A stretch of DNA of 64,000 nt from positions 1 to 64,000 of the forward strand of contig NZ_QZWZ01000026.1 of NCBI RefSeq assembly GCF_003601975.1, given 5' to 3'. The stretch is from Mesorhizobium waimense (lineage in GTDB: Bacteria; Pseudomonadota; Alphaproteobacteria; Rhizobiales; Rhizobiaceae). The notes beneath the pieces were generated by a model. The model ran no database searches. It was not told where the DNA came from and worked only from the letters and a program-made list of their open reading frames with translations. Below are positions 54,304-63,019 of the stretch, one piece after another. Numbering within the stretch: the stretch's first letter is position 1; every line of letters begins with the position of its first letter. The position numbers were made by a program, and so were the translations under genes.

Positions 54304-54843
54304 TTAGAGGTTCAGATTGAACCAGTGCCGTTGCTTGACGCCCTGATCATTCGGAATATCGAAGTACCAGGAATCAGCGCGCCTCGACCGCTGCGAGGAA
54401 ATCTCCTTGATGCAAGAGTTTTCTCCGTCACGGGCACGGCGATTCAAGATCACGCCGGCTTGATTGGTGGGCCCCTTTAGACCGGGGTGCGTTTGACAGG
54501 TGTTGAGGGTCTTGACGCAACGATCCGGCACGCTGCGATTGCCGTCCCGGCCATATTGGCTATAGCCGATCTTGGTCCCTTCGGGGCAATCGGCATATTC
54601 CTCACGACCCGGTGCACCGGCCCTTGCTTCGTCGCAGATGGGCCACGAGAAGCCAGGCTTCGACATCGCAGCAATAAGTTTGATCATCGGCGGGACGCAG
54701 TATTCCACGCCATGCCAGGAAGGGTTTTGCGAGGCTGCGCATAGCAAAACTTGGCAGCCCCAGGATGCGTCTTGTGCCTTGGCCGCTGTGGCTGGAAGGA
54801 GCGCGGCGCCGGCGATGCCGGCGGCATAAATCAGGTGTCTCAT
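54304..54843 (-). CDS. TrbM-like secreted Cys-rich conjugation protein
   Basis: A 179-aa protein: signal peptide MRHLIYAAGIAGAALLPATA, then QDASWGCQVLLCAASQNPSW, EYCVPPMIKLIAAM and SWPICDEA. The spaced cysteines around CQVLLC and the CVPPM segment recall TrbM/KikA, a periplasmic protein of conjugation systems. The C-terminal half is basic with more Cys (RCVKTLNTCQTHPG; ENSCIKEISS). The ATG at 54843 has agagga 8 bases upstream; the frame extends 30 codons further without signal-like sequence. It probably folds with disulfides in the periplasm and supports the mating channel. Assignment from motif memory only. Confidence 0.6.
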   Translation of the reverse strand: MRHLIYAAGIAGAALLPATAAKAQDASWGCQVLLCAASQNPSWHGVEYCVPPMIKLIAAMSKPGFSWPICDEARAGAPGREEYADCPEGTKIGYSQYGRDGNRSVPDRCVKTLNTCQTHPGLKGPTNQAGVILNRRARDGENSCIKEISSQRSRRADSWYFDIPNDQGVKQRHWFNLNL

Positions 54844-54951
54844 GTCAGGCGGTCCTCTGATTATAGCGGGCGTCGCCCAGGCGACAGACGGTGTGTCGTT
54901 GGGTGGAGTGCTTCGCTTCGAAGCGTCTGCCATGTAGACGAAGTCCGGCAG

Positions 54952-55665
54952 CTATCGGTCTGTCCTCAACGGTCGCTTGCGGGCATCGGCAAAAGGCGGG
55001 GATATTTCACTCTCGCGTTCGGCAAGCAGATTGAAATCAGCGATCGGCCGGCGATCTGGCGTCTTGTCGACCGCCTTGCGGCGCCATTCATTCATGTCGA
55101 GCACGTAGGTTGCCCACATGCCGTAGCGCGCGGCCATGGCGTAACGCTGATAGGCGGCATATTGGCCATTGACGAGATAGGGCGAGGCAACTCGCGCCCA
55201 GCCAACACGAAGCATTTCCAGGGCAAGATCTCGAGCGCCGGTGGTGCAACGCGCGATCGCCGTACCGTCGACTCTGTAGGAGACGACGTTGCAGGTCACC
55301 GACTTGTTGCCGACCGTCCGTTTAAGCCATGCCTTGGCAAATGGTCCGCACGGAACGGGTGGAGGAGCCTTCACGCGCTCACGGTCTTCCCACTTGGGAT
55401 CAAGTACCCATTGCGACAGCTCGCAAGCGTCGATGTCGGCCAATTGGACGCTCTGTGCGTACTGAGGGTACCAGAGCGTCCGCCCGTCCATGACCGCGAC
55501 CCGCCCCCTTAGAACAGGATGCACCCGGGTCACCTGGGCGGCGAATGGTCCTACGGCTGGCCGGTAGACCTTGCGGACAGGCTCATTCCTGATGACATCC
55601 GCCGCTTCGACGGCCTCAGCGGTGAGGGCAAGCATTGCTGCCGACAAGAGGAGTTGGGCTTTCAT
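54952..55665 (-). CDS. Secreted nuclease-fold (SNase-like) protein, third of three
   Basis: A 237-aa protein with signal peptide MKAQLLLSAAMLALTAEAVEA. The core shows the order of staphylococcal-nuclease-like domains: VAVMDGRTLWYPQYAQSVQL, ADIDACELSQW, a Cys pair (PCGPFAKAWLKRTVGNKSVT then CNVVSYRVDG), and RDLALEMLRVGWARVASPYL with a final YGMWATYVLDMNEWRR. Catalytic Arg/Glu of the true nuclease are not obvious, so it may be a binding rather than cutting protein. Its start overlaps the previous gene by ATGA. It is one of three consecutive secreted members of this fold, divergent from virB1. Confidence 0.68.
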   Translation of the reverse strand: MKAQLLLSAAMLALTAEAVEAADVIRNEPVRKVYRPAVGPFAAQVTRVHPVLRGRVAVMDGRTLWYPQYAQSVQLADIDACELSQWVLDPKWEDRERVKAPPPVPCGPFAKAWLKRTVGNKSVTCNVVSYRVDGTAIARCTTGARDLALEMLRVGWARVASPYLVNGQYAAYQRYAMAARYGMWATYVLDMNEWRRKAVDKTPDRRPIADFNLLAERESEISPPFADARKRPLRTDR

Positions 55666-56204
55666 TGCTTCGCCTCCTTCTTGGCGCGCTCGTTGGCTGT
55701 CTTGGCCAACAGGACTGCCGGGTGCACAACATCCGGGAACTGCCAGAGACCGGCCTTGCGTTCGCGGGCGTCCAGCTCGGCCACGGAGTACGGCGGATGA
55801 AGTGGCATGCCCTGATCATCGAGCGAAGCGAAGGCGTAGCCGCTCGAAATCATCATGGTGGCGAGGTCGAGGCGATCCTTGCCAACGGTGGCATAGCAAA
55901 TGACGTAGGTTAGGTCCGCGGTCTTGGCGACCGGCGCGCAAACCGGCTCGGTGTCCTTGATATAGGCAGCAAACATTGCCAGGGACGCATCGCCACAATC
56001 GCGCTTTTGCCCCTTCAAGTCGGTGTAGTTGGTGCCGCGAAGGCAGGATTGAACCCCAAACAGGCGATAGCGCTGCCCCTCTGCAACCCAGGTGTCGCCG
56101 GTTTCCAGTGTTATGCCCGGCTCCAGGTCAAAATAGCCGTCAGGCGCACTAAGCGCCGTTGCAACACTGGCCACGGTGAGCGTAAGGGCGAGTGAACACC
56201 TCAT
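55662..56204 (-). CDS. Secreted nuclease-fold (SNase-like) protein, second of three
   Basis: A 180-aa protein: signal peptide MRCSLALTLTVASVATALSA, then ETGDTWVAEGQRYRLFGVQS followed by C, which corresponds to the RL-x-GI/V-D segment of SNase domains, KRDCGDASLAMFAAYI, VICYATVGKDRLDLATMMIS and a closing AELDARERKAGLWQFPD. This last motif (ExxAR-x3-GLW) is typical of the family. The ATG at 56204 overlaps the upstream stop (ATGA); nine upstream in-frame codons do not look like a signal peptide. It is probably a periplasmic partner of the mating system, with a function not known to me. Confidence 0.7.
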   Translation of the reverse strand: MRCSLALTLTVASVATALSAPDGYFDLEPGITLETGDTWVAEGQRYRLFGVQSCLRGTNYTDLKGQKRDCGDASLAMFAAYIKDTEPVCAPVAKTADLTYVICYATVGKDRLDLATMMISSGYAFASLDDQGMPLHPPYSVAELDARERKAGLWQFPDVVHPAVLLAKTANERAKKEAKQ

Positions 56205-56809
56205 TGGGCCTTCACTCGCGGATCGGCCCACATGCCGTAGGACCCTGCTTTGCCGACATCTTCGGCCTGCGCGAGGTCCGGCCGGTCATAGGAGCCATCG
56301 GGCTTTTTTGTCAGGCGCAACGCGCCAAGGGACAAAAGCTGCTCCTCGAACATATCAACGGAATCGAGGCTGCCGGGATAATTGTAGTAGCCATAGCAGG
56401 TGGCATTCTGCGTCGGTGACGACTGCTCGCTGACGAAGGCCCGGCAGAAGATGACCTTCGGGCTTTTCAGCATGATTTGCAGCTGCTGTTGCGCGAAGTC
56501 GGCGCAAGTGCCGGCAAAGCCTTCCTTCCGGTTGACCACTTCACCTTGGCACGGCTGGAGGCCGTAAAGGTGAAGATTGGTCTTGCCATCGACCCGGAAA
56601 TCCGTGGGCGATACCGCCACATATCCGGATGCTGACGCGTAGCCCTTGCGGTCCACGGCTTTGCCGCTGCCGTCGTAGTATTCGACGACCAGCACCGTCT
56701 TGCCCGGTGCCGCCAGCGACTTGATGTAGTCCTTGTTGACGTTGTCCACCGACCAGGCCGGCGTTGCGATAACGCAACCTGCGAATGCAGCAAGGATGGT
56801 CCGTTTCAT
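56201..56809 (-). CDS. Secreted nuclease-fold (SNase-like) protein, first of three
   Basis: A 202-aa protein with signal peptide MKRTILAAFAGCVIATPAWS. FRVDGKTNLHLYGLQPCQGE, GTCADFAQQQLQIMLKSPKV, ATCYGYYNYPG and the end AEDVGKAGSYGMWADP follow the SNase-like order, but the catalytic Arg that follows the first strand is replaced (HLYGLQPC). It is therefore probably catalytically inactive. The ATG at 56809 has aaaggg about 8 bases upstream and opens the minus-strand operon, sharing the 155-base control region with virB1. Neighbouring genes overlap by four bases, so the three members are made together. Confidence 0.68.
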   Translation of the reverse strand: MKRTILAAFAGCVIATPAWSVDNVNKDYIKSLAAPGKTVLVVEYYDGSGKAVDRKGYASASGYVAVSPTDFRVDGKTNLHLYGLQPCQGEVVNRKEGFAGTCADFAQQQLQIMLKSPKVIFCRAFVSEQSSPTQNATCYGYYNYPGSLDSVDMFEEQLLSLGALRLTKKPDGSYDRPDLAQAEDVGKAGSYGMWADPRVKAQ

Positions 56810-56964
56810 TTCCAGCCCTTTACCATATTGGTTCATGCCGAATCCCACTTTTGGGGTTTAAGTGTGGCGCGAAAACTTGTATCGCTACACCAAATCGGTT
56901 CATACAACGGCGAACTTAATCGGTTTTCACCACAATCTCAACACCGCAAATGGGGCGGGTCGCG
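56810..56964. promoter_or_regulatory. Divergent control region between secreted-protein operon and virB operon
   Basis: 155 bases between two divergent start codons, AT-richer than the surroundings. On the plus strand TTGTAT (56877-56882) and CATACA (56901-56906) are 18 bases apart and could be -35/-10 boxes. AATCGGTT occurs twice in direct orientation (56893-56900 and 56918-56925). A shared regulator acting on both operons is plausible; none is identified in the window. Confidence 0.35.
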
Positions 56965-57915
56965 ATGACAAAAAAGGCTGGAACGAGCAGCATTGCAGGC
57001 AGCAGGGCTCTGATTTGCTCGACCCTGCTGAATGTGCTCGCGACTGGCGCCGCAACGGCCCAGGAAGCGCAGAAATCCGCTAATTTTGTGAATATTTTCG
57101 CGCAAACTGAAAGCGTCAATGACGCTGCGATCAGTAGAATTTTCGATTCTAGATGGAGCCTGAGCGGCGATCATTACGTCGTCACCGAGAACGGCGTTGT
57201 CACGCCGGAGAAGACAGCCAAAAAGGGCCGCCAGGCAGACACCCATATTGGTACACTGAAGCGGGCCTACACGACGGAAGACGACACTCCGGAAAATACC
57301 ATTGTGGGTAAGATACCGACAGGACAGATTACCCAAAATGGCTTAGAAAACCCGGCTCAAGACAGCACGGCAGGCGTGCAGGCTTGCGGTCCGTCACCGC
57401 TAAGCCCTTCGGAAATCAAGAAATTAGTTGTCGATGCGGCGCGGCGTCACAAGGTCGACGAGGTTTTCGCCACGGCGATTGCCTGGGCGGAGAGCGGCTT
57501 CGACCAAACTCGCAATTCGGACAAGGGCGCGCGCGGCCCCATGCAGCTCATGCCTGCCATCGCCGAACGGTTCCAGGTCGAGGACATCTGCGATCCGCAG
57601 CAGAACATAGAAGGCGGCATGAAGTACCTGCGGGTCCTGCTCGACGAGTTCCAAAATCCTCTGCTTGTCGCCGCTGCCTACAACAGCGGCGAGCAACGCA
57701 TCTACGCGTACGGCGGCATCCCGCCGTTCCGGGAGACCGTCGGCTACGTCGCCAAGGTGGTCAATTACCAGCTCGGTTTGCCCATGCCGGCGGCGAGGGC
57801 AAAGCCCAATGCATCCGGGACCACTACAATCGCAGGCGGTGGTGAAGACGGCGACGTCGGTGTCATCGCCGTGAAGAAGACCGGCAAGTTTGTCGGTGGA
57901 GTGATGCACTTTTGA
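56965..57915 (+). CDS. virB1: VirB1-like lytic transglycosylase
   Basis: A 316-aa secreted muramidase that would open the cell wall for the type IV channel. Residues 1-35 are a signal region (ICSTLLNVLATGAATAQEA). The SLT domain from about 145 has IAWAESGFDQ (catalytic Glu), GARGPMQLMPAIAERF and VAAAYNSGEQRIYAYGGIPP. The region between signal and SLT (about 40-140) is polar and unassigned. The ATG at 56965 follows gggcgggt; an ATG at 56950 has no ribosome site. First gene of the virB operon, 12 bases before virB2. The C-terminal Gly-rich tail ends TGKFVGGVMHF. Confidence 0.87.
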   Translation: MTKKAGTSSIAGSRALICSTLLNVLATGAATAQEAQKSANFVNIFAQTESVNDAAISRIFDSRWSLSGDHYVVTENGVVTPEKTAKKGRQADTHIGTLKRAYTTEDDTPENTIVGKIPTGQITQNGLENPAQDSTAGVQACGPSPLSPSEIKKLVVDAARRHKVDEVFATAIAWAESGFDQTRNSDKGARGPMQLMPAIAERFQVEDICDPQQNIEGGMKYLRVLLDEFQNPLLVAAAYNSGEQRIYAYGGIPPFRETVGYVAKVVNYQLGLPMPAARAKPNASGTTTIAGGGEDGDVGVIAVKKTGKFVGGVMHF

Positions 57916-57927
57916 AGGAGAGAACGC

Positions 57928-58275
57928 ATGAAGTGCAATGCAATTGAGGGACCGAGGGTCGGTGCATGGAGGCTGGCAGCCGTTCTTGGATTGGCTGCGG
58001 CCGTGCACATGGCCGGCGTCGATCTAGCCTTGGCGCAAAGTGGTGGTGGCGGCGGCGCTTTCGCGCCACTGCAGACGGCCGTTCAAATGATCGTGGATTT
58101 CATCACCGGTCCGTTCGGCCGGCTGCTAGCGATCATTGCGGTGATCGGCCTTGGTTTTCTCGCCTTCGCCGGTCGGCTGTCGTGGTTCACGGCAGGCGCC
58201 GTCATCGTCGGCATTGGCCTGGTCTTCGGCGCGCCAACCATCGTCGATGAAATGATTGCCGCTGTCGGCAAATAG
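57928..58275 (+). CDS. virB2: VirB2 pilin of the type IV secretion system
   Basis: A 115-aa TrbC/VirB2-type pilin precursor. It has a long signal sequence ending near VDLALAQ-SG, a Gly-rich hinge and two hydrophobic helices (LLAIIAVIGLGFLAFAGR and FTAGAVIVGIGLVFGAPTIV) separated by a short polar loop: the normal hairpin pilin layout. ggagag is 6-7 bases before the ATG. Position between virB1 and virB3 confirms the call. The mature pilin would be about 79 residues and polymerise into the conjugative pilus. Confidence 0.9.
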   Translation: MKCNAIEGPRVGAWRLAAVLGLAAAVHMAGVDLALAQSGGGGGAFAPLQTAVQMIVDFITGPFGRLLAIIAVIGLGFLAFAGRLSWFTAGAVIVGIGLVFGAPTIVDEMIAAVGK

Positions 58276-58277
58276 CG

Positions 58278-58577
58278 ATGGCTGAGTTCGAGGACGAAAA
58301 GCCCGCCCTGACGCCGCTGGTGATCGGCCTGACCCGTTCACCGACGCTGTGGGGCGTGCCGTACATGGCCGTCGTTATCGTCGTCGGCTGTACGATCATA
58401 GGGTGGCTGGGCTCCAACTCCCTGTGGGCACTGCTGACCGCACCAATCGCCTACCTCGTCCTTTTCACGCTGTGCACCTGGGACAGCAAGATCCTCGACG
58501 TAATGCAGGTTGCGTCGCGCAAGACGCCCCGCACGCGCAACAAGAGCTTTTGGGGCGCCAATTCATACGGACCATAG
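58278..58577 (+). CDS. virB3: VirB3 inner-membrane protein
   Basis: A 99-aa protein: short polar N-terminus (MAEFEDEKPALTPLVIGLTR) followed by SPTLWGVPYMAVVIVVGCTI and LWALLTAPIAYLVLFTLCTW, two membrane helices, then a basic tail. The LTRSPTLWGVP motif is typical of VirB3/TrbD. It begins two bases after the virB2 stop and lies three bases before virB4, as in other VirB operons. It assists pilus assembly with VirB4. Confidence 0.9.
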   Translation: MAEFEDEKPALTPLVIGLTRSPTLWGVPYMAVVIVVGCTIIGWLGSNSLWALLTAPIAYLVLFTLCTWDSKILDVMQVASRKTPRTRNKSFWGANSYGP

Positions 58578-58580
58578 CCG

Positions 58581-60992
58581 ATGCTGAAAGTCGTCACAGA
58601 TGAGCTTGGGTTTGGCAAGGCCGCTCAAAACGAGCGGCCTATGTCGACTCATATCCCGTATTTGCGCCATGTCTCCGATACGGTGATCGGCTTGGAAAAT
58701 GGTGCCTTGATCAGCGTCATCAAGCTCGATGGCCTGTTCTTCCAGACTGAGAATCAGGCCACGCTAAACATGCGCTCCGTCGTGCAGAACACGATGATCC
58801 GTGCGCTCGGTTCCAGCCGGTTTTCGCTGTGGTCGACGGTCATTCGCCGCGCGGTTGAGACCGAGATCGGAGGCGCTTTTGATGATCCGTTCTGCGACCT
58901 GCTCAACAAGCGTTACATGGAACAGTTGCGCCACAAGCGCATGTTCACGAACGAGATCTACCTGACCATCGTCAGGTCAGGCATGAGGGGTGCGCTCGGC
59001 ATCGGTGACACCCTTAAGCGGATACTCAACAACGCCAGCCGCGACGGCCGCTCTCAGCAGTCACGCGAGGACGTGACGGAACTGGAGGAGCTGGTCACCA
59101 ACATCACGCGCGAGCTCGAGAAATACGGCGCGCGGGCGCTCGGCATCGTCCGCCGCGACGGCGAGCCATATTCCGAACCCTGCGAGTTCTTCAACACAAT
59201 CCTGACCTGCGGCGTGCCACGTAAGATGCGGCTCCCGCGCATGGGCATCAGCAACTACGTCGGCACGTCTCGCCTACATTTCAGCAAGCGGACCATGCAG
59301 GCACAAGCCGCTGTCGACGAGGACAGCCGTTTCGGCGCGCTTCTGTCGGTAAAGGAATATCCCCCCTTCACGGGGCCGGGGATGCTCGACGGCCTTTTGC
59401 AAGTCAATCACGAGTTCATTCTGACGCAATCGTTCACGATCGCGGACAAGCCCATTGCTCAAGAGCGAATTACGCGCCTGCAGCGTCAAATCCAGGCCTC
59501 GGATGAAGCGGGTAGCTCGGTCGAACACGACATCGATTTCGCAGTTAACAGTCTGATGAACCAGGAAGCCGTTTTCGGCTTCCATCATCTGACACTGTTG
59601 TGCCTGTCGCGCGATCTGGAGGGCGTGAGCAAGGCGGTCTCCGAGCTTGGGGCATGCCTCACCGACATGAACATCAACTGGCTGCGCGAGGATATGAACC
59701 TCGAAGCAGCCTTTTGGGCGCAATTGCCGGGAAATCACAGTTACATCGCCCGCAAGGCGTTGCTGTCGAGCGGCAATTTCGCCGGTTTGTCGTCGATGCA
59801 CAATTTCGCGACCGGGCAGTCCGACGGCGCGCATTGGGGCCTGCCGATCACGATCCTCGAAACGACGTCGCAAACGCCGTACTGGTTCAACTTTCACCAA
59901 CGCGACATTGGCCACTTCCTCGTCACTGGTCCAACCGGCTCGGGCAAAACCGTCGGCCTGACGTTCTTGCTTGCCCAGGCGATGCGTATCAAGCCCGCAC
60001 CCAAGGCAGTTTTCTTTGACAAAGATCGCGGTGCGGAGATCTTCATTCGGGCGGTTGGCGGCACCTACGAGGTACTGTCCCCGGAAACGCCCACCGGCTT
60101 CAACCCTCTGCAGCTCGAGAACACCGGACCGAACCGGGAATTTCTCCTGCGGTTGCTAAAGGCAATGCTTCGCGCCAACGATCGTCGCGACTTTAGCCAG
60201 GAAGACGAAGATACACTCGAAAAGGCCTTGGCTCGGCTCATGCAAGAGCCCGCGGCTGAGCGCAACTTGGTGAACCTGTCGACCCTGCTCGTCGGTCGCT
60301 CTCGCGCAGACGCCAACGACCTCCATGCACGACTGCGGCCATGGATCGACGGCGAAAAGGCATGGCTGTTCAACGCTCAGCACGACGTTCTGTCATTCTC
60401 AGGGCATCGTGTCTTTGGCTTCGACATGACCAATATCCTCGCAAATGAGGAGTTGCGCACACCGGCGCTGATGTACCTCTACCATCGGCTGGATGAGCTG
60501 CTGAACGGCGATCCTGTCATGTTCTTCATGGATGAAGGCTGGCAGCTGCTCCAGGACGAGACCTTCTCGGCGTTCATCGTCGACAAGATGAAGACCATCC
60601 GCAAGCTCAACGGCATTGTCGGTTTCGGAACGCAGTCGGCGGCCGACATCGCCAAGGCCCGGGCATCACACGCGCTGATCGAGCAGTCGGCAACGAACAT
60701 CCACTTCCCTAATCCGCGCGCGGACGAGGAAAGCTACATCACCCGCTTTGGCCTGACGGTCAAAGAATTCAACTTCATCAAAAACACTCCGCCTGAGAAG
60801 CGCACCTTTCTCGTCAAGCACGGGAATGACTCGGTCATTGCCCGCCTCGATCTGTCGTCGATGCCCGACATGGTGAAGGTCCTGTCGGGCCGAAAGAAGA
60901 CGATCGAGGAGTGCGCAGCACTTCGGGAAAAAAACGGCGACGAGCCGGAAAAGTGGCTGGCTGAATTTTGCGGATGGGAGAAGGCTCAATGA
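58581..60992 (+). CDS. virB4: VirB4 ATPase of the type IV secretion system
   Basis: An 803-aa CagE/TrbE/VirB4-type ATPase that powers pilus assembly and transfer. Walker A is LVTGPTGSGKTVGLTFLL near residues 446-463, and Walker B VMFFMDEGWQLL near 645, followed by GFGTQSAADIAKA. The N-terminal half has the family segment GLENGALISVIKLDGLFFQT and EIYLTIVRSG. Length equals the family norm. Its stop overlaps the next start (ATGA). Confidence 0.95.
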   Translation: MLKVVTDELGFGKAAQNERPMSTHIPYLRHVSDTVIGLENGALISVIKLDGLFFQTENQATLNMRSVVQNTMIRALGSSRFSLWSTVIRRAVETEIGGAFDDPFCDLLNKRYMEQLRHKRMFTNEIYLTIVRSGMRGALGIGDTLKRILNNASRDGRSQQSREDVTELEELVTNITRELEKYGARALGIVRRDGEPYSEPCEFFNTILTCGVPRKMRLPRMGISNYVGTSRLHFSKRTMQAQAAVDEDSRFGALLSVKEYPPFTGPGMLDGLLQVNHEFILTQSFTIADKPIAQERITRLQRQIQASDEAGSSVEHDIDFAVNSLMNQEAVFGFHHLTLLCLSRDLEGVSKAVSELGACLTDMNINWLREDMNLEAAFWAQLPGNHSYIARKALLSSGNFAGLSSMHNFATGQSDGAHWGLPITILETTSQTPYWFNFHQRDIGHFLVTGPTGSGKTVGLTFLLAQAMRIKPAPKAVFFDKDRGAEIFIRAVGGTYEVLSPETPTGFNPLQLENTGPNREFLLRLLKAMLRANDRRDFSQEDEDTLEKALARLMQEPAAERNLVNLSTLLVGRSRADANDLHARLRPWIDGEKAWLFNAQHDVLSFSGHRVFGFDMTNILANEELRTPALMYLYHRLDELLNGDPVMFFMDEGWQLLQDETFSAFIVDKMKTIRKLNGIVGFGTQSAADIAKARASHALIEQSATNIHFPNPRADEESYITRFGLTVKEFNFIKNTPPEKRTFLVKHGNDSVIARLDLSSMPDMVKVLSGRKKTIEECAALREKNGDEPEKWLAEFCGWEKAQ

Positions 60993-62074
60993 GAAATCGT
61001 CTAGCCCTTGGCTTGCTGGTGACAACACTCGCCACCCCCGTTCCGGCGATGGCGTCCGGTGTTCCCGTCATCGACGGAGCGAACCTCGGTACAAGGACGG
61101 ATCGGAAGGACAAGACCGGCGAAATCGAAGAGACCGACAAGGACCGGTTTTCGATCAACAAAGGCGTGACCTGCTCCGTCTACAGGGAAGGTCGCAAGGA
61201 CGATCCGGTCGCGGCCGCGCAAGCCAACCCCGAAATCGTCGGCCTGGTCAAAAGGGTCGCGGGGGAAGAAGGCGTTGACGAGAACCTGTTTATGGCTCTC
61301 GTCTACCAGGAAAGCCGTTTCAATCCATGCGCCCAATCCGGCGCCGGCGCATATGGCCTCACACAGCTGATGCCGGGGACCGCAAGCGATCTCGGGGTCA
61401 ATCGCTACAATATCGAGTCCAATTTGCGTGGCGGCGCCCGCTATCTGAAACAGCAGCTCAAGCGGTTCGGCGGCAACGTGAATCTGGCACTTGCCGCCTA
61501 CAATTCTGGTCACGGCAACGTCCAGAAATACGGCGGCATCCCGCCGTTCAAGGAAACACAGGGTTACGTCAAAAAGATCACGCAACAGTGGCTGCCGGCA
61601 CTCGGTGGGGCGAATGGGGCGAACATCCCGATCAATTATGGCGGCGGCAGCACATCGTACACTGGCGTGCGGGATTCGACGATCAACGCCATGGCGACGT
61701 CGCAAGCCACGCAGGAGAGCGGCGCCAACGTCGCCTCATGGCTGCAGCAACTCGGCGGCCTGACCACTGGAACTATTCAGGACAGTTGGGACCACAATTC
61801 CGGTGCGGGAAACGCCAATCTCGAAATGATGAACCAGGTCATCCTGCTCGGGACGACAATGGCGGACCTGTTCAATTCAAGAAACGCGATGCAGCTGACT
61901 GAAACGTCAGGCACATCTCAGTCATCTGGATACAAAAACAAAGGCGAAATGCCGCGCGAATCCATTGGTCTGTGCGACCCGCGCGAAGGGCTCGAATGGA
62001 GCCCGGCGGACAAGGCCTGTGTCCAGAAGCGCGAGCGTGAATCCACCCTCAACCTGCAACTCAAGCTTCAATAA
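60989..62074 (+). CDS. Lytic transglycosylase with VirB5-like N-terminus
   Basis: A 361-aa secreted protein. After the signal peptide (MRNRLALGLLVTTLATPVPA) it reads MASGVPVIDGANLG, the same SGVPVIDGANL motif that starts the mature part of the next gene (VirB5). An SLT domain follows: MALVYQESRFNPCAQSG (catalytic Glu), AGAYGLTQLMPGTA, LALAAYNSGHGNVQKYGGIP. The last 150 residues are polar with helices and two Cys near the end. It is thus a transglycosylase joined to a VirB5/TrbJ-type N-terminal segment, and the second wall-cutting enzyme of the operon besides VirB1. The start overlaps virB4. Possible role: placing muramidase activity at the growing pilus tip or channel. Confidence 0.85.
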   Translation: MRNRLALGLLVTTLATPVPAMASGVPVIDGANLGTRTDRKDKTGEIEETDKDRFSINKGVTCSVYREGRKDDPVAAAQANPEIVGLVKRVAGEEGVDENLFMALVYQESRFNPCAQSGAGAYGLTQLMPGTASDLGVNRYNIESNLRGGARYLKQQLKRFGGNVNLALAAYNSGHGNVQKYGGIPPFKETQGYVKKITQQWLPALGGANGANIPINYGGGSTSYTGVRDSTINAMATSQATQESGANVASWLQQLGGLTTGTIQDSWDHNSGAGNANLEMMNQVILLGTTMADLFNSRNAMQLTETSGTSQSSGYKNKGEMPRESIGLCDPREGLEWSPADKACVQKRERESTLNLQLKLQ

Positions 62075-62085
62075 GGAGACCTTCT

Positions 62086-62790
62086 ATGAAGCGCTCTATC
62101 CTCACTGCGTGCTCGGTTCTCTTTGCTTCCGCGGCATGGGCATCAGGCGTGCCGGTCATCGACGGTGCCAATCTCAAGGTGGCCAAGGAAACGGCCATGA
62201 CCACCGACAAGATCCTGAACACGAACAAGGACATCCTGTCGACTGTCGAAGACACGTTGAAGGCCGTCACCGGCGATCGCGGCGGTGACGCCAACCAGAT
62301 GCAGAATCTGGCTGTGGGCAGCGGTTTCAGCGTGTCCTCCATGCCGTCCTTCGACAGCATCATGTCAGGCGGTGTGCCAAACTTCGGCGGAATGGGTGGC
62401 GACATCAGCAAGATCGCGACCACCTTCATCAATGGCCTGCAGCTTGTGAAAAGCCTTTCTGGCAAGTCAAACAGCGGCTTTTCCAGCGACAAGTCCTATG
62501 AAGAGCTGATGAACACGGTCCTTGGCGTCTCGGCCCTTGTGACGGGATCGCAGCAGGCCGTGACAACGCGCCGGAGCGCCCTTGAGCAAGCTGGACAGAG
62601 CATCGGCCAGGCTCAGGACATCAAGGGGTCGATCGATCAGAACACCCAATTGCAAGTCCAGGCCGGCCTCACCATCAACGAGCTGATCGGCGTGATGAAC
62701 GGTGCTGTCGGCTCCCTGCAGGCCGATAACCAGCGCCGGCTCACCGACATTTCCAACTCGAAGAAGGCATTGACCTACGGTGGCAACTAA
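62086..62790 (+). CDS. virB5: VirB5-like minor pilin
   Basis: A 234-aa secreted protein: signal peptide MKRSILTACSVLFASAAWAS, then GVPVIDGANLKVAKETAMTT, a Gly/Ser-rich centre (FDSIMSGGVPNFGGMGGDIS) and long amphipathic helices (TTRRSALEQAGQSIGQAQDI; GLTINELIGVMNGAVGSLQA) ending in DNQRRLTDISNSKKALTYGG. The helical layout and N-terminal motif agree with VirB5/TrbJ proteins at the pilus tip. A strong aaggag site precedes the ATG. Its end overlaps the lipoprotein gene by 11 bases. Confidence 0.82.
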   Translation: MKRSILTACSVLFASAAWASGVPVIDGANLKVAKETAMTTDKILNTNKDILSTVEDTLKAVTGDRGGDANQMQNLAVGSGFSVSSMPSFDSIMSGGVPNFGGMGGDISKIATTFINGLQLVKSLSGKSNSGFSSDKSYEELMNTVLGVSALVTGSQQAVTTRRSALEQAGQSIGQAQDIKGSIDQNTQLQVQAGLTINELIGVMNGAVGSLQADNQRRLTDISNSKKALTYGGN

Positions 62791-63004
62791 GCCTGCTCAC
62801 ATAGTCAGGGCCTTGTTCGTGGTCGTGATCGCGGCCGGCGTTGCCGGCTGCGGTACGGTCAAAGAGAAAACGGCCCCCTGCAAGCGACCCGCAAATCTGA
62901 CGTCCTACGCTGCCGATCCTCGCCAGGAATGCGGGCCGATGTCGTACGTCAACGGTGACCCGGCCACAGCCATGGCGGCGATAAAGGCGATGGCAACTCA
63001 GTAA
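62780..63004 (+). CDS. Small lipoprotein, VirB7/entry-exclusion-like
   Basis: A 74-aa protein with a GTG start inside the end of virB5. VRALFVVVIAAGVAGCGTVK contains the lipobox AGVAGC, so the mature protein is a 52-residue lipoprotein with two further Cys (APCKRP, QECGPM). In VirB-type operons a small lipoprotein between virB5 and virB6 acts either as VirB7, which anchors VirB9, or as entry-exclusion (Eex) protein; sequence alone cannot decide. The next gene follows after 15 bases. Confidence 0.75.
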   Translation: MATKPAHIVRALFVVVIAAGVAGCGTVKEKTAPCKRPANLTSYAADPRQECGPMSYVNGDPATAMAAIKAMATQ

Positions 63005-63019
63005 GGGCGATCGGCGGCA

